Positions 45,420 through 56,885 of a DNA stretch of 64,000 nucleotides are shown one piece after another. Location: the NCBI GenBank assembly GCA_000750105.3, contig JPHH03000079.1:1-64000 (forward strand). Direction: 5' to 3'. Below the pieces are notes generated by a model. That model made no database searches. It was given only the letters and a program-made list of their open reading frames with translations, and had not been told where the DNA came from. Made by a program: the position numbers and the translations under genes. The DNA comes from Tolypocladium sp. Sup5 PDA-1 (taxonomy: Eukaryota; Ascomycota; Sordariomycetes; Hypocreales; Ophiocordycipitaceae). Numbering within the stretch: the stretch's first letter is position 1; each line of letters starts with the position of its first letter.

Positions 45420-48400
45420 GATGGCTTGTGTCAACTGTCTCGTACCCGCAGGACGTGTCGGTTGTCTCTATCCCCGTGGGAGCGGGTGAAGATGTCGGAT
45501 GAGAGAGGCAGGCTCCTCCACCAACGAGGACAAGATTGGCGACGGTATGATGCTTATATTCAGAGCTCGCAAGCATAGCCGGCGTCAAAACGGTTTCCAG
45601 GGATCTTGGACCGGGGCGCCGGCGCTTCGGAGACTGCACGCCGCACCAGAGATCCCAATGTTACCTTCGCACAAGCGATGCTGGCGAGAAGTTGCTGATC
45701 CATCTCACTGGATGCATTTGACAGTTGGGTGAGTGAGGCAAGTGAGGTTACACTTCGGCTTAGACGGCACGGCGCAACCCCGCAAAGCCCCCTGTTATGG
45801 TTGTTTGGGTAGAGGCCAGGGCCAGCACGCAATCCGAGGATTCGCTTTGCGATGGACGAGAGCAGGTTCTTTTTCTGCGTTTTCACTCGCCACCTGTCAA
45901 GAGATGCTGGATCTCAGCGGGCCTTTTCTCCCGTTCCTGCGGCTTCGTCACCGAGCGGTTCCGGCCGAATGAAATGGAGCTCCGTCGATGCCCCGTTGGG
46001 TCGTGTTGAACCGCTGGTACTCCTGGTATTGACGGACGATGTGAGGCCTGCATGTGGCACACTCACCAACGCACTTGTTGGTGATAAGGCGGCCTTGCAG
46101 GCGAGATCGGCGCTCGTGACACTCACAAGAGGCAGTTGGATAATATCTACCTTGCCAACTCGGCCAAGGCCCGCACTTCCCAGTTGCCACTGACATTCAG
46201 TCTGTATCTATCGGCAATCGGAGAGACGGATAATTAATGATGCAAGGAGCTTCATTAATTCTTCCGCCCCAGCTTGCGTCATTTACTTTGCACGCCCTTG
46301 TTTATTTTTGCGTTGACGATTGCAGCGGTACCAGCGCAGCTCGACTGGAACTTTTGGCATGACGGGAACTTTTGAAGCAAAAGAAGCTGGTAATAGATGG
46401 GACTGCTGCCAGCTAAGACCCATTTCGAACTGGTGTTTTTAAAAAGGTCGAATGATGGCCCAGGGTTGACCGTCAATGCGACACTCGGTGACGGGATGGT
46501 GTGATCGACGGGAGTGGGGGTTCAGTTGGACGCCGTTTCGCTGGTTGGGCTGACTTGGGGGTGGACTCGGACTGCTGTTGGGTAAGTTCCAGACGGCTTG
46601 GACAAACAATCCCGAGTCAATTCTAGAAGCTATTCTCGGTACACGGAAGACGGGGTATTTGAACTGTTTTCAGGGGAACAAAGGAAGCGTGTAAGCGCGG
46701 GTTGAATGGGACTTGTGTTTAAGCTTACGGGCCGATTACATGGTTAATCCAGCACCAGTACAATTTGCAACGTCCATGCATGAATGCTGCTATGTGTACT
46801 CTGTACTTATTGGTCGAGGTTGGCACTCGGCCGTTCACAAATTCATCAACGGTCCCACGTAGGTGACCCATTTCCGAGACTAACCAGTGACGTTTCCGCT
46901 TATGGAGTACACGGGAATAATACACAGTTTGGTTCTATAGATGGCCCCTTCTGTCCGTCTAGCATTAGTCAATGGTCTGGGTACAGTAGCCTCAGTCTAT
47001 CATTTACAGGGCGGAGGCGAGGGCGACACCATATCTGGAAATCACTCAACAGATCCGGAAATCACTCATGGGCCGGATTTCTAAGCAAAGGTTATCAAAA
47101 ACTAGTGGCTAGGCCGCCGCTAATAGGTAGCTTGAAAGCCGGAAAGGTGTTGAATTGCCACTGAAGCCAGGAGCTGAGATTGCTAGATGTCGAGTTAGCG
47201 GAGCGTAGTCTGGATGCTTCAAAACAGCTGGAAGCCCTCATCCGACTGCTCGTGCTTGGGCTGCTCCTTGGACTTATTTTGGTTGTGCTCTTCCGTGTGA
47301 AATCAATGTCGCACATGCCGGCATTAGGAAACGCGAATGCGTTCACCTCGATGGGCTGCGGTAGACCATCGGAAAGAGTGCGCTGGACGCACATGCTGGC
47401 CTTATCCTCACACTCGGAGTCCTGGCTCTTCTCGTCTGGGTTGACTTCTGATGGCTCAGCAAGTGCCTGAAGAGGCCCGGGCCGCGCTCGCGCTCCTAGA
47501 CGTCGGCGTCGGCGAGGTTAGGGATGGTTGGGTCGGTGCAGTCGTGCATGTAGGTGGCCTATGACTTACCCAACTTATCGCTTAGATTGCGGCTCTGGAG
47601 GGTGAGGGGTGCCGTTGCGAGGGACGCGCTGGGTGAAGCCGACGAGGATGGCGTTGTCTCGCTTTGAAGGCTGCCTGTTTCTACCCGGAACAGGGGCGAT
47701 TGAGTAGTGGACTGGAGGCAAGACAAAGAGGCGTATTGCAGTTGAAGGATTAAGGGAACCTCGAAGCTGCTGTGTAAACTTGGAATGCTTGCGGCTTGTT
47801 AAAGAGTTGTCGAAGTTTCGAGTCTGCATGTCGAATTGTTGATTCCTTGATTTGGACTATGCAGTACTGGCTGGCCTAACATCGACCAATGCTATATCCA
47901 CATATTTGTTCTGAAGTTGATATGGTGTCAATGGAGCAGAAACTGCGACCTAACTGAGTCCTTCGGAGCAGCTGTGACGTCTTACAGCTCGATAGTTCCC
48001 ACAACATCAACTCGATACACGGATCGCCCAGGCCATGCCCCGTGATCTCCAACTGCGGCACGCCCCCAAAAATGCCTAAGCCATAGAGGAATTTGCACTA
48101 CAAGACGTGCTTTCCAAACACTTATCCTCCACACCGCAAGAGGCAAAATACAGCTCTAGCTTTATTGCCGCCGAGTTTCGAGGTCTACCGATTGTCTTTG
48201 AGACCGCCGGACCTCTGTTCCGAAACCCTCTGGACCCACGGCACCAACCACCGTTGAGCGCCTAAACTGCTGACTTGTTTGTTGAAGCAAATAGCAAGGA
48301 ATTGAAGCTCCTGTCTCAGCAAAATAATTGTCATGGAATTACAGGCTAGTAAGTTTCGATATTCATCTGGTGGGGGTTGGCCGTGGACAGGCGAGGGAGT

Positions 48401-50188
48401 GTGACGGACTTACTCTTGCGCCACCCGGCGCACGGGCGACCGGCAATACAACCACAGAGTTCGCAACAAACTCAGCTGAATGCTATTCTAATTTGTAGAT
48501 TGAATCAGTGCATTATAACATCCCAGCGAAGCATTGCGCATTCTTGTTTCATTCATTGAAGTCAGCCCATCCAGCACCACACACTGGCTCGTCATCTCAT
48601 TTTCCGGGTTCGGTAGCCGGCAGTTTGAGCCGTTCTTCTGCTGCGCGGGGAAGCTAATCCGAATGGAGGGACAAATAATACCGGGGTCAATGAGATCTGC
48701 CAAGAAATCTGATTTTCCTAAACAGGTATGAGTCCAATAATGCCCCCGGCCCGCCGGATCCGGATTTCCGCATCCCCGATTCCCACGGATCCTCAGGGCC
48801 GACGAGCAGCATTTGTAATCAAATGTACAATAAATATCGCTTGGCTTCATGACGGAGTTTCGAAAGAGTACGCAAATCAAGCGAGAAATGGGAAACGTGG
48901 ACCTCACTTTTCTCAATTTGACGGATGCACCAAGTCTCGGCCTCTCTGGATCGAAGCTTTTGAGGGCCCAAGTCACACGATCTGACTTTGCACGGAGACA
49001 GCAGCGTATTTCTAAGCAGATATCTGGGGGTGGGGGTTATGAGCGACACATTTCAGATGTTGAGCAAGGGACAGTGCGTCTGCCGGCGAATCACCTGCAG
49101 CACGACGACTCCAGGTCCTCGACTCGTCCATGGCTGGGGAGCGAGGCGCTGTTGCTCACGCGTCCAACATACCCCTATCTAGCTGTAGGATTATGTACGT
49201 CCCTTCTAGCACATACTCAGGGTCCATTTCTTTGCCTTTCATAGACTGACCGACTGTCCAGTGTTCCGAGAATACAATTGAAGACTCGTTACATATTGTT
49301 TGACATGCTAATTGGCGGTCTTCATTGCGCTATATTATATGGCTAGAGTATTGTTTCCTGTGCCATGGTTATCACAGTCTACACCATGAACCGAATTACG
49401 TAGCTCAGGCCTAGAGACTAGGGCTGGAGTCTGGGGTCGCAGCCTTGTACATTTCATGAGAGTCAAGCTAAGGAAGCAATGAATCTAGTCATTACGAGAC
49501 GTCCGTAGTGGTGGTTGCAATCGTGGATGCATAATGCAGCCATGGTTCCCTTTTAGGCCCCGGCCCCCAACCCTAACTCCGGCCTTTGTTGGTCTGTTGC
49601 TGGCGGTCTGTGCCTATTGGTCTGCTGGCACTCGGTACATGTATTGGCCTGTCGCTTGCTGATAGTATGCTAATGGGTGCTGGCGCCTGGGTTTTGCTGC
49701 GCGCTTCGCCGCGGCAATCCTCCCTGCTCACCTTAATGCCAATCATGGGTCATGGACTGGGCAATCTTGGTGGTGGTTGCAGGATCGACCACCTCACCGC
49801 AGTAGCAGTCACTCGAATGGCTTGTTAGCTCCGAGCTTGGACTTTGAGTAAGGAAATACCGGCCATTTTAGTCAAGTATATAAGTCCTCAAAGGGGCCAT
49901 TCCTGGACAGCATCGCGTTGGGGGCCCCTCGCGGAGAACTCAAGGCTTTCACTATACGCGCTCTATAAAAGACAAAGGCCCCCCCATTTTTTATACACCA
50001 AGTCCATTATCCACGCCTCTACCTCGATGCTTCCCCCGGCTCTAGATTCTTGTCGGTTGGTTCAGAGCCACTTTCCGATACCTTCCTGCCGAGGATTCTT
50101 GTGGCTTGGAGGGCTCTGCTGTCTCCATAGACACAGGCACAGACTTTGATGGCTCTTCCTGCTTCGTACCCTCTGAAGACACCCTGCT
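45420..50188. other. 4.8-kb gene-poor intergenic region
   Basis: The first part is the OPT promoter. Beyond it I find only short frames. The longest (48488-48976, minus) has no ATG near its start and resembles no family. GC varies, with AT-richer patches near 46250, 46740 and 49270-49340, but no RIP-like extremes. Nothing else is supported. Confidence 0.4.
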
Positions 50189-50674
50189 TTAGTGACTTCT
50201 TCCTCTCTGTGTCTCATGATACACGTAGGATGGTTGTCTGTGGCGACTCTGGGAACAATTCCGGACAATAACAGGCGGTGGCATTGATAGGCTGGAGGAG
50301 TGCGAATGTCTTCTGCTGCGCTGCGAATGGTGACGACGCCGCTTTGGCTCGGCGTCGCGATATAGGAAGTCGCGGTCCTGGGGCGGGGCGCCGAGATTGA
50401 AGCACGAACGGATAATCCAGAGTAAGAGCAGGAACCCAACAATGGAGCCAATCACGATACCCGCAATCGCGCCTCCGTTGAGGGTGTCGGACCCCCCCCC
50501 CCCATTTCCGTTTCCGCTGTCTGAAGCAACAGTGACAGTGACCGTCGGTGCTTGTCGTGCGAAGATGGATGCTTTCGTGGCAGCTGAAATGGAGGAGCGC
50601 GTAGGCTGCATTGGAACTGGCACACTGTCGAGTTGCCACCATGTGTGGTCCCTTAATGCTAGAGTGGGAGCCAT
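50189..50674 (-). CDS. Small single-pass membrane protein
   Basis: 161 aa from the ATG at 50674. The N-terminal ~75 residues (MAPTLALRDHTWWQLDSVPV, then a Ser/Thr-rich part) have no clear signal peptide. A Gly/Ser linker encoded partly by a homopolymer of 14 C on the plus strand leads to one helix, GGAIAGIVIGSIVGFLLLLW, with small-xxx-small packing motifs like those of Mid2-type fungal sensors. The tail is short, basic and His/Arg/Ser-rich (RRRHHSQRSRRHSHSSS). No family is assigned; a wall-stress sensor-like layout is only a resemblance. Confidence 0.6.
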   Translation of the reverse strand: MAPTLALRDHTWWQLDSVPVPMQPTRSSISAATKASIFARQAPTVTVTVASDSGNGNGGGGSDTLNGGAIAGIVIGSIVGFLLLLWIIRSCFNLGAPPQDRDFLYRDAEPKRRRHHSQRSRRHSHSSSLSMPPPVIVRNCSQSRHRQPSYVYHETQRGRSH

Positions 50675-51678
50675 ATCGCCGGCAACGTACGGGTATGAAA
50701 ATCTGCGTCTTGTTCGAAACTCAATGCCTACTAGGACGGGCAATTTAATGTATAAGTATTTATGCGGACGTAGAACAGATCCAACCCTTGCCAAAGTATT
50801 TTGGGATTACGTCAAGTTGCATTAGCGAAACCTCGGCTATTCTCACGAGCGCCGGGGGTCAATGATGCCGCAGGGTATAATATCCAAAATGCCATGATTT
50901 CTCGCCGGCCGTAGCCAATGTACATAGTTTTGCCGGTGGGGCATCGTGTACGAGGAGCAAATGCCCCGGCGTGCATTAGCTCGCATGTACATTCACATGT
51001 CTGTGACGTATTTTCGCTCATCATTGCTACCACTAGCCCAGCCTCTTCGTTGCCAGGCATATGCCGATCTCGTCATGACGTAGTCCGTAAACGAAATTGT
51101 GTATAACATATGCCGGGCTGACCTAGATAAGGCAATCTGGGTGGGGGAGCACTTGGTCATGAGAAGCTTGCAGCACTGAAGCTGGCTCCCAAACACCTCA
51201 CACGGGCCAACTGAGCGGTTGTGGAGTAATAGTCTGACAGCTGGATCCCGTCCGTCTTCTGATACGTAGACGGAGCTGCCTCCGTCGGCTAACTTCAAGC
51301 TACGTCAACCAAGCCTATCCGTACGTTGACTGCTACAGTGCGAATTGAGTCTACCATCCTCACCGCTCCGCACCTCTCTGGCTAAGATCGACATTCGTCC
51401 GCACGAAGCTTCCAGCTACCCTCCTTGGCTTTTACAGTACAACTCCTCTGGGTACATACGTCACAAGAACTGTGCAGCAAAAATGCTGGCAATCACGTTG
51501 CAAACGTGCGGTTCTATTGACCCCGCATTCTCCTCGTGCAAACTCTGGATTTTCTGTACAATTGTAGATATCTTCAGTCTGTTTGCTTCCTCCAAATGCA
51601 TCTCTTTTGCCTTGCCTGCAACCGGACAACACAGGAACTCATCGCGAACTCATTCGACTTTTAGGGCCCAATACCGTC
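50675..51678. promoter_or_regulatory. Divergent upstream region of the membrane-protein and bZIP genes
   Basis: About 1 kb with no gene. A short upstream frame (51596-51664) lies close to the bZIP start. Confidence 0.45.
51596..51664 (+). promoter_or_regulatory. Possible uORF before the bZIP gene
   Basis: ATG CAT ... TTT TAG encodes 22 residues and ends 14 nt before the bZIP ATG. Translational control through uORFs is known for some fungal bZIP mRNAs. Whether the transcript includes this region is unknown. Confidence 0.35.
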
Positions 51679-52500
51679 ATGAATTCTACGCTTGCCGTTT
51701 CGAACAACCTGTTTGATCTGCACCTTCTCGAAGGCGAAAAGTCGCCCGCGACTGAACACCTCGGGAACTGGGACGGTGGCGTTGGCCCGGCCGTGTCGAA
51801 ACATGGTATCATGTCGGATCCCATTGATACCGCCGAGAAGCCTGGGGGGTCTTTGTCACGCTCCACTAGACCTCTGGATATCGACGTGAATAAGTTGTTG
51901 ATGACGGATCATGTCAAACCTGGGGACATATTACCGACCAGCGGTGAAACCTTTTCCGAGATTTTCCAAGGAAGCATGGGCATAGAACCACAGAGTACCA
52001 CGTCGTATCTCAATGGGTACTCAAACGAGATCCCTGAACGATCCGCGCTCACCCACTCGCATTCCTCGGCCACAGGCGCTGCCCCTGAGCGCAGGAAGCG
52101 CGGGTGTCCCAGGAAATCTCGTGCTGCCGTCGCGCCAAAGACGAAAACGAGGAAGTCCAAACGACAATGCAGCACGAAGAGTGACGGCGAGCATTCATGT
52201 TCCGACGATCCGCGGATATTGGGCGTGCGTGAGAGAAACCGCATCGCCGCAGATAAATGCCGGTCGCGGAGGCGACAGGAGGAGAATAGGCTGAAGTTCA
52301 AGCGCGAAAATCTGGAAACTGAGAACCGACAGCTTTCCGGGACGTTGTTCGACCTGATGGCAGAAACATATAACTTGAAGACTATGCTGATGGCGCACGG
52401 AGACTGCGATTGTGAGTTGATTCAGCAGTATCTGCAAGAGGCGGCCACAAACTGGCTGGCGAGGAAGATGGAAAGGTCACTTGTCGGCGACTGCGAGTAA
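51679..52500 (+). CDS. bZIP transcription factor (Atf/CREB-like)
   Basis: A single exon of 273 aa from the first in-frame ATG. The N-terminal ~140 residues are acidic and mixed. A basic patch (RRKRGCPRKSRAAVAP, AT-hook-like GCPRK) precedes the bZIP. The basic region RERNRIAADKCRSRRRQEEN has the N-x(2)-AA-x(2)-CR pattern of the Atf1/CREB group. The leucine zipper runs through KFKRENLETENRQLSGTLFD to LMAETYNLKTMLMAHGDCDC. The HGDC-type end after the zipper is typical of fungal Atf-like proteins. It probably controls stress or development genes. Confidence 0.9.
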   Translation: MNSTLAVSNNLFDLHLLEGEKSPATEHLGNWDGGVGPAVSKHGIMSDPIDTAEKPGGSLSRSTRPLDIDVNKLLMTDHVKPGDILPTSGETFSEIFQGSMGIEPQSTTSYLNGYSNEIPERSALTHSHSSATGAAPERRKRGCPRKSRAAVAPKTKTRKSKRQCSTKSDGEHSCSDDPRILGVRERNRIAADKCRSRRRQEENRLKFKRENLETENRQLSGTLFDLMAETYNLKTMLMAHGDCDCELIQQYLQEAATNWLARKMERSLVGDCE

Positions 52501-53361
52501 TCTCATGCCAGCAATGGCTCGGTAAAGATAGGACAGCAATACCGCGTCGTTTCGACGTTTGGCTTCTAGGGAGCGTCAACCGGATTACGCGATCGCTACT
52601 TGACTGGAGGCATGTCGCATTACCAACTTGGCCAGCAAACGTAGAATACGCACTCCAGCAGATATAGCTAGTAGTGGCGCATTTATCCTCCATGTGACAA
52701 GGTGGTTCATTGGTATCGAAGTCCGTGACTGTGCCGTCCCGACGGATGACCCTGAATGAGGCTCGCCATCCTTGATGTCGACGGGAGTATCCTTGGTCGG
52801 CAAATGGTATCTACCCTTAATACCCAAGTATATCAGCGCCAGATTGCGAGATGAGAAGGTTTAATAGCAACAGCGATGAGTGCCTCGCCTGGAAATTCAT
52901 GGTGACAAAGAGGCCACGGCCACTCTGCGAAGAAGGAGCCGCGTGTGGAGGACGACTATCAGTCCGAAAATGCTTCTGATTGAGGATTCCTCGCTCTCGT
53001 GACATTACCTAGGTAGAGATGTCTTAAATATTGAAATGATAGATGTCTTTTCTATATTATGGCCCTGATCGTCCGATATACCGACGATGCTTCGCGATAG
53101 TCGATTGTAAGGTTTATGTCTATGTTTTCGATCGACTGTCACATATAAAGTCATTAACGATACTCGTTACTTAAAAGACCAGGAGAAGGGCGAGCTATCT
53201 CGGCCAGGTGTCACCATAAGGGATGATGAATATAAGCATATGATAGAAGACGCGGTGGCATAATCCCCAACGCACAGCTACATATGCTCCTCCTCTAGCG
53301 TCCACGTGCAATGCTCACCCTCGAATTGTGCATAGCGCAGTGATAATTGCTCCCTGCGCCC
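52501..53361. other. Intergenic, no gene
   Basis: 3' flanks of the convergent bZIP and SDR genes. 53020-53180 is AT-rich. Nothing coding recognised. Confidence 0.45.
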
Positions 53362-54261
53362 CTACCAGGCAGTATGACCGCCGTCAATCACCAGATTGCT
53401 CCTGGTCATGAAGCTGCTCGCCTTGCTAAGGAGAAATAATGCGGCGCCCTTGAACTCTTCGGGTTGTGCAAGGCGCTTCATCATGTTCTCGCGAGCCCAC
53501 AACTCCCGTAGCTCCGGCCTCGTCTCGAAGGTTTTCTCTACCATCGGCGTCATTATATGGCCGGTGCTAATCGAGTTGACGCGGATGCCCGGGCTGCCGT
53601 CTTCTCTTGCGGAGCTCCATTCCATGGCCAGACTTCGGGTCAACTGGATGAGCGCAGCCTTTGACGAGTTGTATACAGGCGAAAACATGCCCTTGTTGGC
53701 TACCAGGCCGGACATGCTAGCAATGAAACAAATGCTCCCGCCACACTTATACTTGAACATCATTCGAGCGGCGGCCGATGCCGTCTCGAAAGCTGCGGTG
53801 AAGTTTGTCGCAAGCATCGTACTGGCATCCTCCGCGGTGTATTCCGTGGCAGGCGTGATTTGTAAGATCCCGGCTGCCACAATGACCCCGTCCAACTTCT
53901 GATGCTCGTCCGCTATCTCTTCGATAGTACGTTGTAGGCGTGCCGTAGCCCGAACGTCCTGTTGGCGGTAGACCAAGGCGCCACCCCATTCGGGAACGAC
54001 GCGCCGTTGAGCTTCTTCCCATTCTTCATCGGGTTCTTCAGCGCGATCTAGGCAGTATACTATTAAAAAATTGTTAGGACTCACTAAAACATGAACGTAC
54101 GTGGAAGACCACATACCTTTACCTCCAGCTTCGACGAGTGCTTCTGCCAACGCCAGACCCAGTCCTCTAGCGCTGCCAGTGACCACATATGTTTTGCCCT
54201 GCAAGTCGAAGTCGGCAAATCGTATGTTGCCCACTTCTTTGTTCCTTAACCCCTTAGACAT
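53362..54261 (-). CDS. Short-chain dehydrogenase/reductase (SDR), polyol-type
   Basis: Two exons (54261-54117, 54059-53362) give 280 aa. The 57-bp intron is a multiple of three without a stop, so the unspliced frame is also open. Splicing restores GKVYCLDRAEEP after the cofactor motif YVVTGSARGLGLALAEAL. Later motifs are VIVAAGI (NNAG position), the Ser region SICFIASMSG, the catalytic VYNSSK (YxxxK) and VNSISTGHIMTPM. The closest resemblance is to fungal sorbitol/arabinitol-type NAD(P) SDRs. The substrate is unknown. Confidence 0.9.
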   Translation of the reverse strand: MSKGLRNKEVGNIRFADFDLQGKTYVVTGSARGLGLALAEALVEAGGKGMWSSTYVHVLVSPNNFLIVYCLDRAEEPDEEWEEAQRRVVPEWGGALVYRQQDVRATARLQRTIEEIADEHQKLDGVIVAAGILQITPATEYTAEDASTMLATNFTAAFETASAAARMMFKYKCGGSICFIASMSGLVANKGMFSPVYNSSKAALIQLTRSLAMEWSSAREDGSPGIRVNSISTGHIMTPMVEKTFETRPELRELWARENMMKRLAQPEEFKGAALFLLSKASSFMTRSNLVIDGGHTAW

Positions 54262-55690
54262 TTTGACGGTATTAATGAGTCGAGATTGCTGTTTAAGGCG
54301 TATAAATTCCAATTTTAGAGCCTTGTTAAAGAAGACAGGAAGCCTACGAGGGCATGAAGGTGGTTTGAATATAAACCCTTCCGACGGCCCATTATCAAAT
54401 CAAAGGAAAAACTAGGATATAAACCTGTTATTGGAACGGATCTGTTGCTCGAATTTATTAGTAATACGAGCGTCATGTTAAGTATATCATGGTTTACTGC
54501 GGTGCCTTGATTTGTTTCCCACATCCAACGATGGAGAAACCCCACGATCGTCGTACAAATGAAATAATCCTAATGTGAGAGTTCGCACGAGTGACGTCAA
54601 ACTTCCATATTTTTAGAACATTACGAGGCCAGCCCATAAATGCCTCATGTTTAAGATCGGCCTGTTACGGGGACCGATGACGGCGCTATGGCACACATCA
54701 TACTCAAATACCAGACGAAGAGCCCCCATGACGCCTCGCGACTCTTGGATTCTGCGAGTGCTTCCAAGTTTAAGTACAACTGGATTTAAAAGATGTCTGA
54801 TTCCGGTTACGTGTTCACTGCAAGTAGGCTGCCTGGAATAAGAACTGCTTAATGCTCCACGCCGAGGTGGCTGATTGGCATATGCCTCCGCCTTTGAACA
54901 GAAAGGTCGCCCACAACGCCCCTGAGGAATGTCGGGAGTTCGCTAGCACTAAGTTTAGTAAAAGTGCCGGGCTTAACCTATCTTCGACTAAGCAGCCTCC
55001 TTCGCTAGCAGAGCTTCGTTGTGGGCATCTATGCCCTTGAAGATGTATCTTCAGAATCGCGCGCGGGTTTAGGCATATTTTATTTGCACTCCTTCTCATG
55101 CTAGGCCGACTTGCAAAAACGATCTTTCTGTATTGCATAACCTCTGAGCGCAATTTCGGCTACTTTAGTATGCCTGTCCTCAACGACTTACTCGGCTCTG
55201 AGGTGCCTCTAAATGGCCGTACAACTACACTACAGAGACAGACTGTCTCGAGTTTTGGAAGACACTTATCTCACGCTGCGTGCCGGTCTAAGTCTCAGGC
55301 GGTTAAGTCTAAGTCCCTAGTGTGGGTGATCGCTAAGATGCGGAATGTGGTTATAATGCCAACTCCTAACTTCCAACGCGGTGGCGGAATTCCAATTGTG
55401 TAACGAAGCGTACCCGACCCCTTTATAAAGAGTGTTACATTAGGCTAACGTATATAGCTGTTACTGCTAGGGATTCGTCACCGATACAGCCCGAGAAGTT
55501 GGCCGAGCTCCCTCCGGGGCTGTTTTGGAATGCTATCCTGAATGTAACCACACGGGCAAAGTCGCAGAAGATCACAAGTATAGATGATGCACCTCGAGAA
55601 AAGGATATGTCGTCTGGTTTGTCACCACTCACTAATTTAGAAACTCGCCTACTTGCCTACTTGTCGACACTAGACGGCTATGAACACAGG
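54262..55690. other. Intergenic of decayed appearance
   Basis: Composition is slightly AT-rich. The first part is the SDR promoter. 55440-55690 has an open plus-strand frame (KLAELPPGLFWNAILNVTTR) which may be an eroded part of the adjacent transposon or of another gene. It is not recognised. Confidence 0.35.
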
Positions 55691-56266
55691 CTATCCAGTA
55701 CTTCCACGCTGTTACCAGATCACCCTATAATTGCAGGCTTGCTGCAGGCTGTATGGAGGAACAAACGATACGCCTTGGATGATTATTTCTCGGAAGGGCT
55801 CTAAAGGCAGCAAGAGCTGGATCAGGCGTCACGGTTTGTTTATTGTTAGGCGGAATGCTAACAATAGTCCGCTGAGTCCTTACTGGGTTTGGCGTCTTTG
55901 TGATGCCAAGGGGCAGCCGGTATTCTGAGCCGCTACTGCTACTACATCCGCTGATGGTTACTTTTGCAAGTATGTTCATCACTGCCCCATCGAATAGCAA
56001 CTAAGATATCAAGAGCATATAGGATCTTTGAAGGCCGTGTAAATGTAGGCAGCAACCTATTAACTAAGAAGTCTGATCGAGTAAAGCGCCCGTGCTTAGA
56101 TTACGGCCCGATGCCGAGAACAAAAGTTAAGGTAGGTAGTACGAGACTCTCCATAGAACTTCGTATTAGTGCTGATTTACCATTCTCTATCTTCACCGCC
56201 TTACATATCTTGCTAGATACTATACAGCCGGCAAGCAATAAGCCGTTAGCTCGACAATATCTATAA
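55691..56266 (+). mobile_element. hAT transposase relic, truncated
   Basis: Plus-strand frames translate to RYALDDYFS, then after a shift KGSKGSKSWIRRHGLFIVR, PYWVWRLCDAKGQPVF, a stop, and AATATTSADG. This is the N-terminal BED-finger region of fungal hAT transposases, with one Cys ligand changed to Trp. Near 56150, ISADLPFSIFTALHILLDTI matches the conserved segment after the BED finger, where hAT proteins read lpF-type sequence. Several stops are present and the catalytic core is absent. The relic ends where a carboxylesterase relic begins on the other strand, so a deletion removed most of it. Confidence 0.65.
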
Positions 56267-56284
56267 CTCTAAGAAAGACGCAAT

Positions 56285-56625
56285 CGAATGAGCTCCATAG
56301 GTAGGCCAGTTGACGTCCTCACCAGGCACGAACTGCAGTAGCTTAGTCTAAAAGTCCTTGGCCAGCTTCCGGTCGCTGACAGGCGTGATGTCCTCGTCGA
56401 TATGAAAGTAAACTGCCAATATGTCAGCACGTTCCTCTCCAGGGGTTTCAATCAGGTACGGCTTACAGAACAGATCTTCACCGTGGACGGCCGGTGGCAT
56501 CGACATATTGTAGCGCTTCGACGTTTCAGACAATGCATTAGCAATATTATAAGCGTTGCACCCAAACACGGTGTCCGTCGTCCAGTCCTATGCTAGCTAC
56601 TTCTACTGGCCAGGGTGGTAGTACT
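56285..56625 (-). pseudogene. Carboxylesterase type B C-terminus (relic)
   Basis: Minus-strand translation gives DWTTDTVFGCNAYNIANAL, SKRYNMSMPPAVHGEDLFC and, after an in-frame TAG, LLQFVPGEDVNWPTYG. This is the C-terminal part of a type B carboxylesterase/lipase: the helix after the catalytic His region, VHGEDL, and the WPxYG end. The nucleophile and N-terminal two thirds are missing. The stop sits where Gln or Trp would be expected. Confidence 0.6.
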
Positions 56626-56885
56626 CGCTTTGGATTACCTTAGCCGTGGCCATGCTGGCCGTCGGCATTGGCTGCCTCACTAATACAGCAAATATTCTGG
56701 CATGTCCACATCGTGCGATGTTGCTTTTCTCTCATACGCTATATTACTATGTATCAACTTCTTGCGTTCTTCACCAAATTTGCTTCCTTATGTAGTGCTG
56801 ATAGGATCAGGGAATAGCTTGCCGTCAGGCGCGGCGACGAAACCCATAATAACACGCATCTCAGATTTTTATTGAGGAGTATACC

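Noticed and set aside
48488..48976. 162-codon minus-strand frame
   Set aside because: It begins with GTG, has no early ATG, matches no family and lies in a region of weak coding character.
54060..54116. Unspliced continuous frame in the polyol-type SDR
   Set aside because: The 57-bp insert has GTATGT...TAG ends and removing it restores the standard strand after the cofactor loop, so it is an intron that happens to be open.
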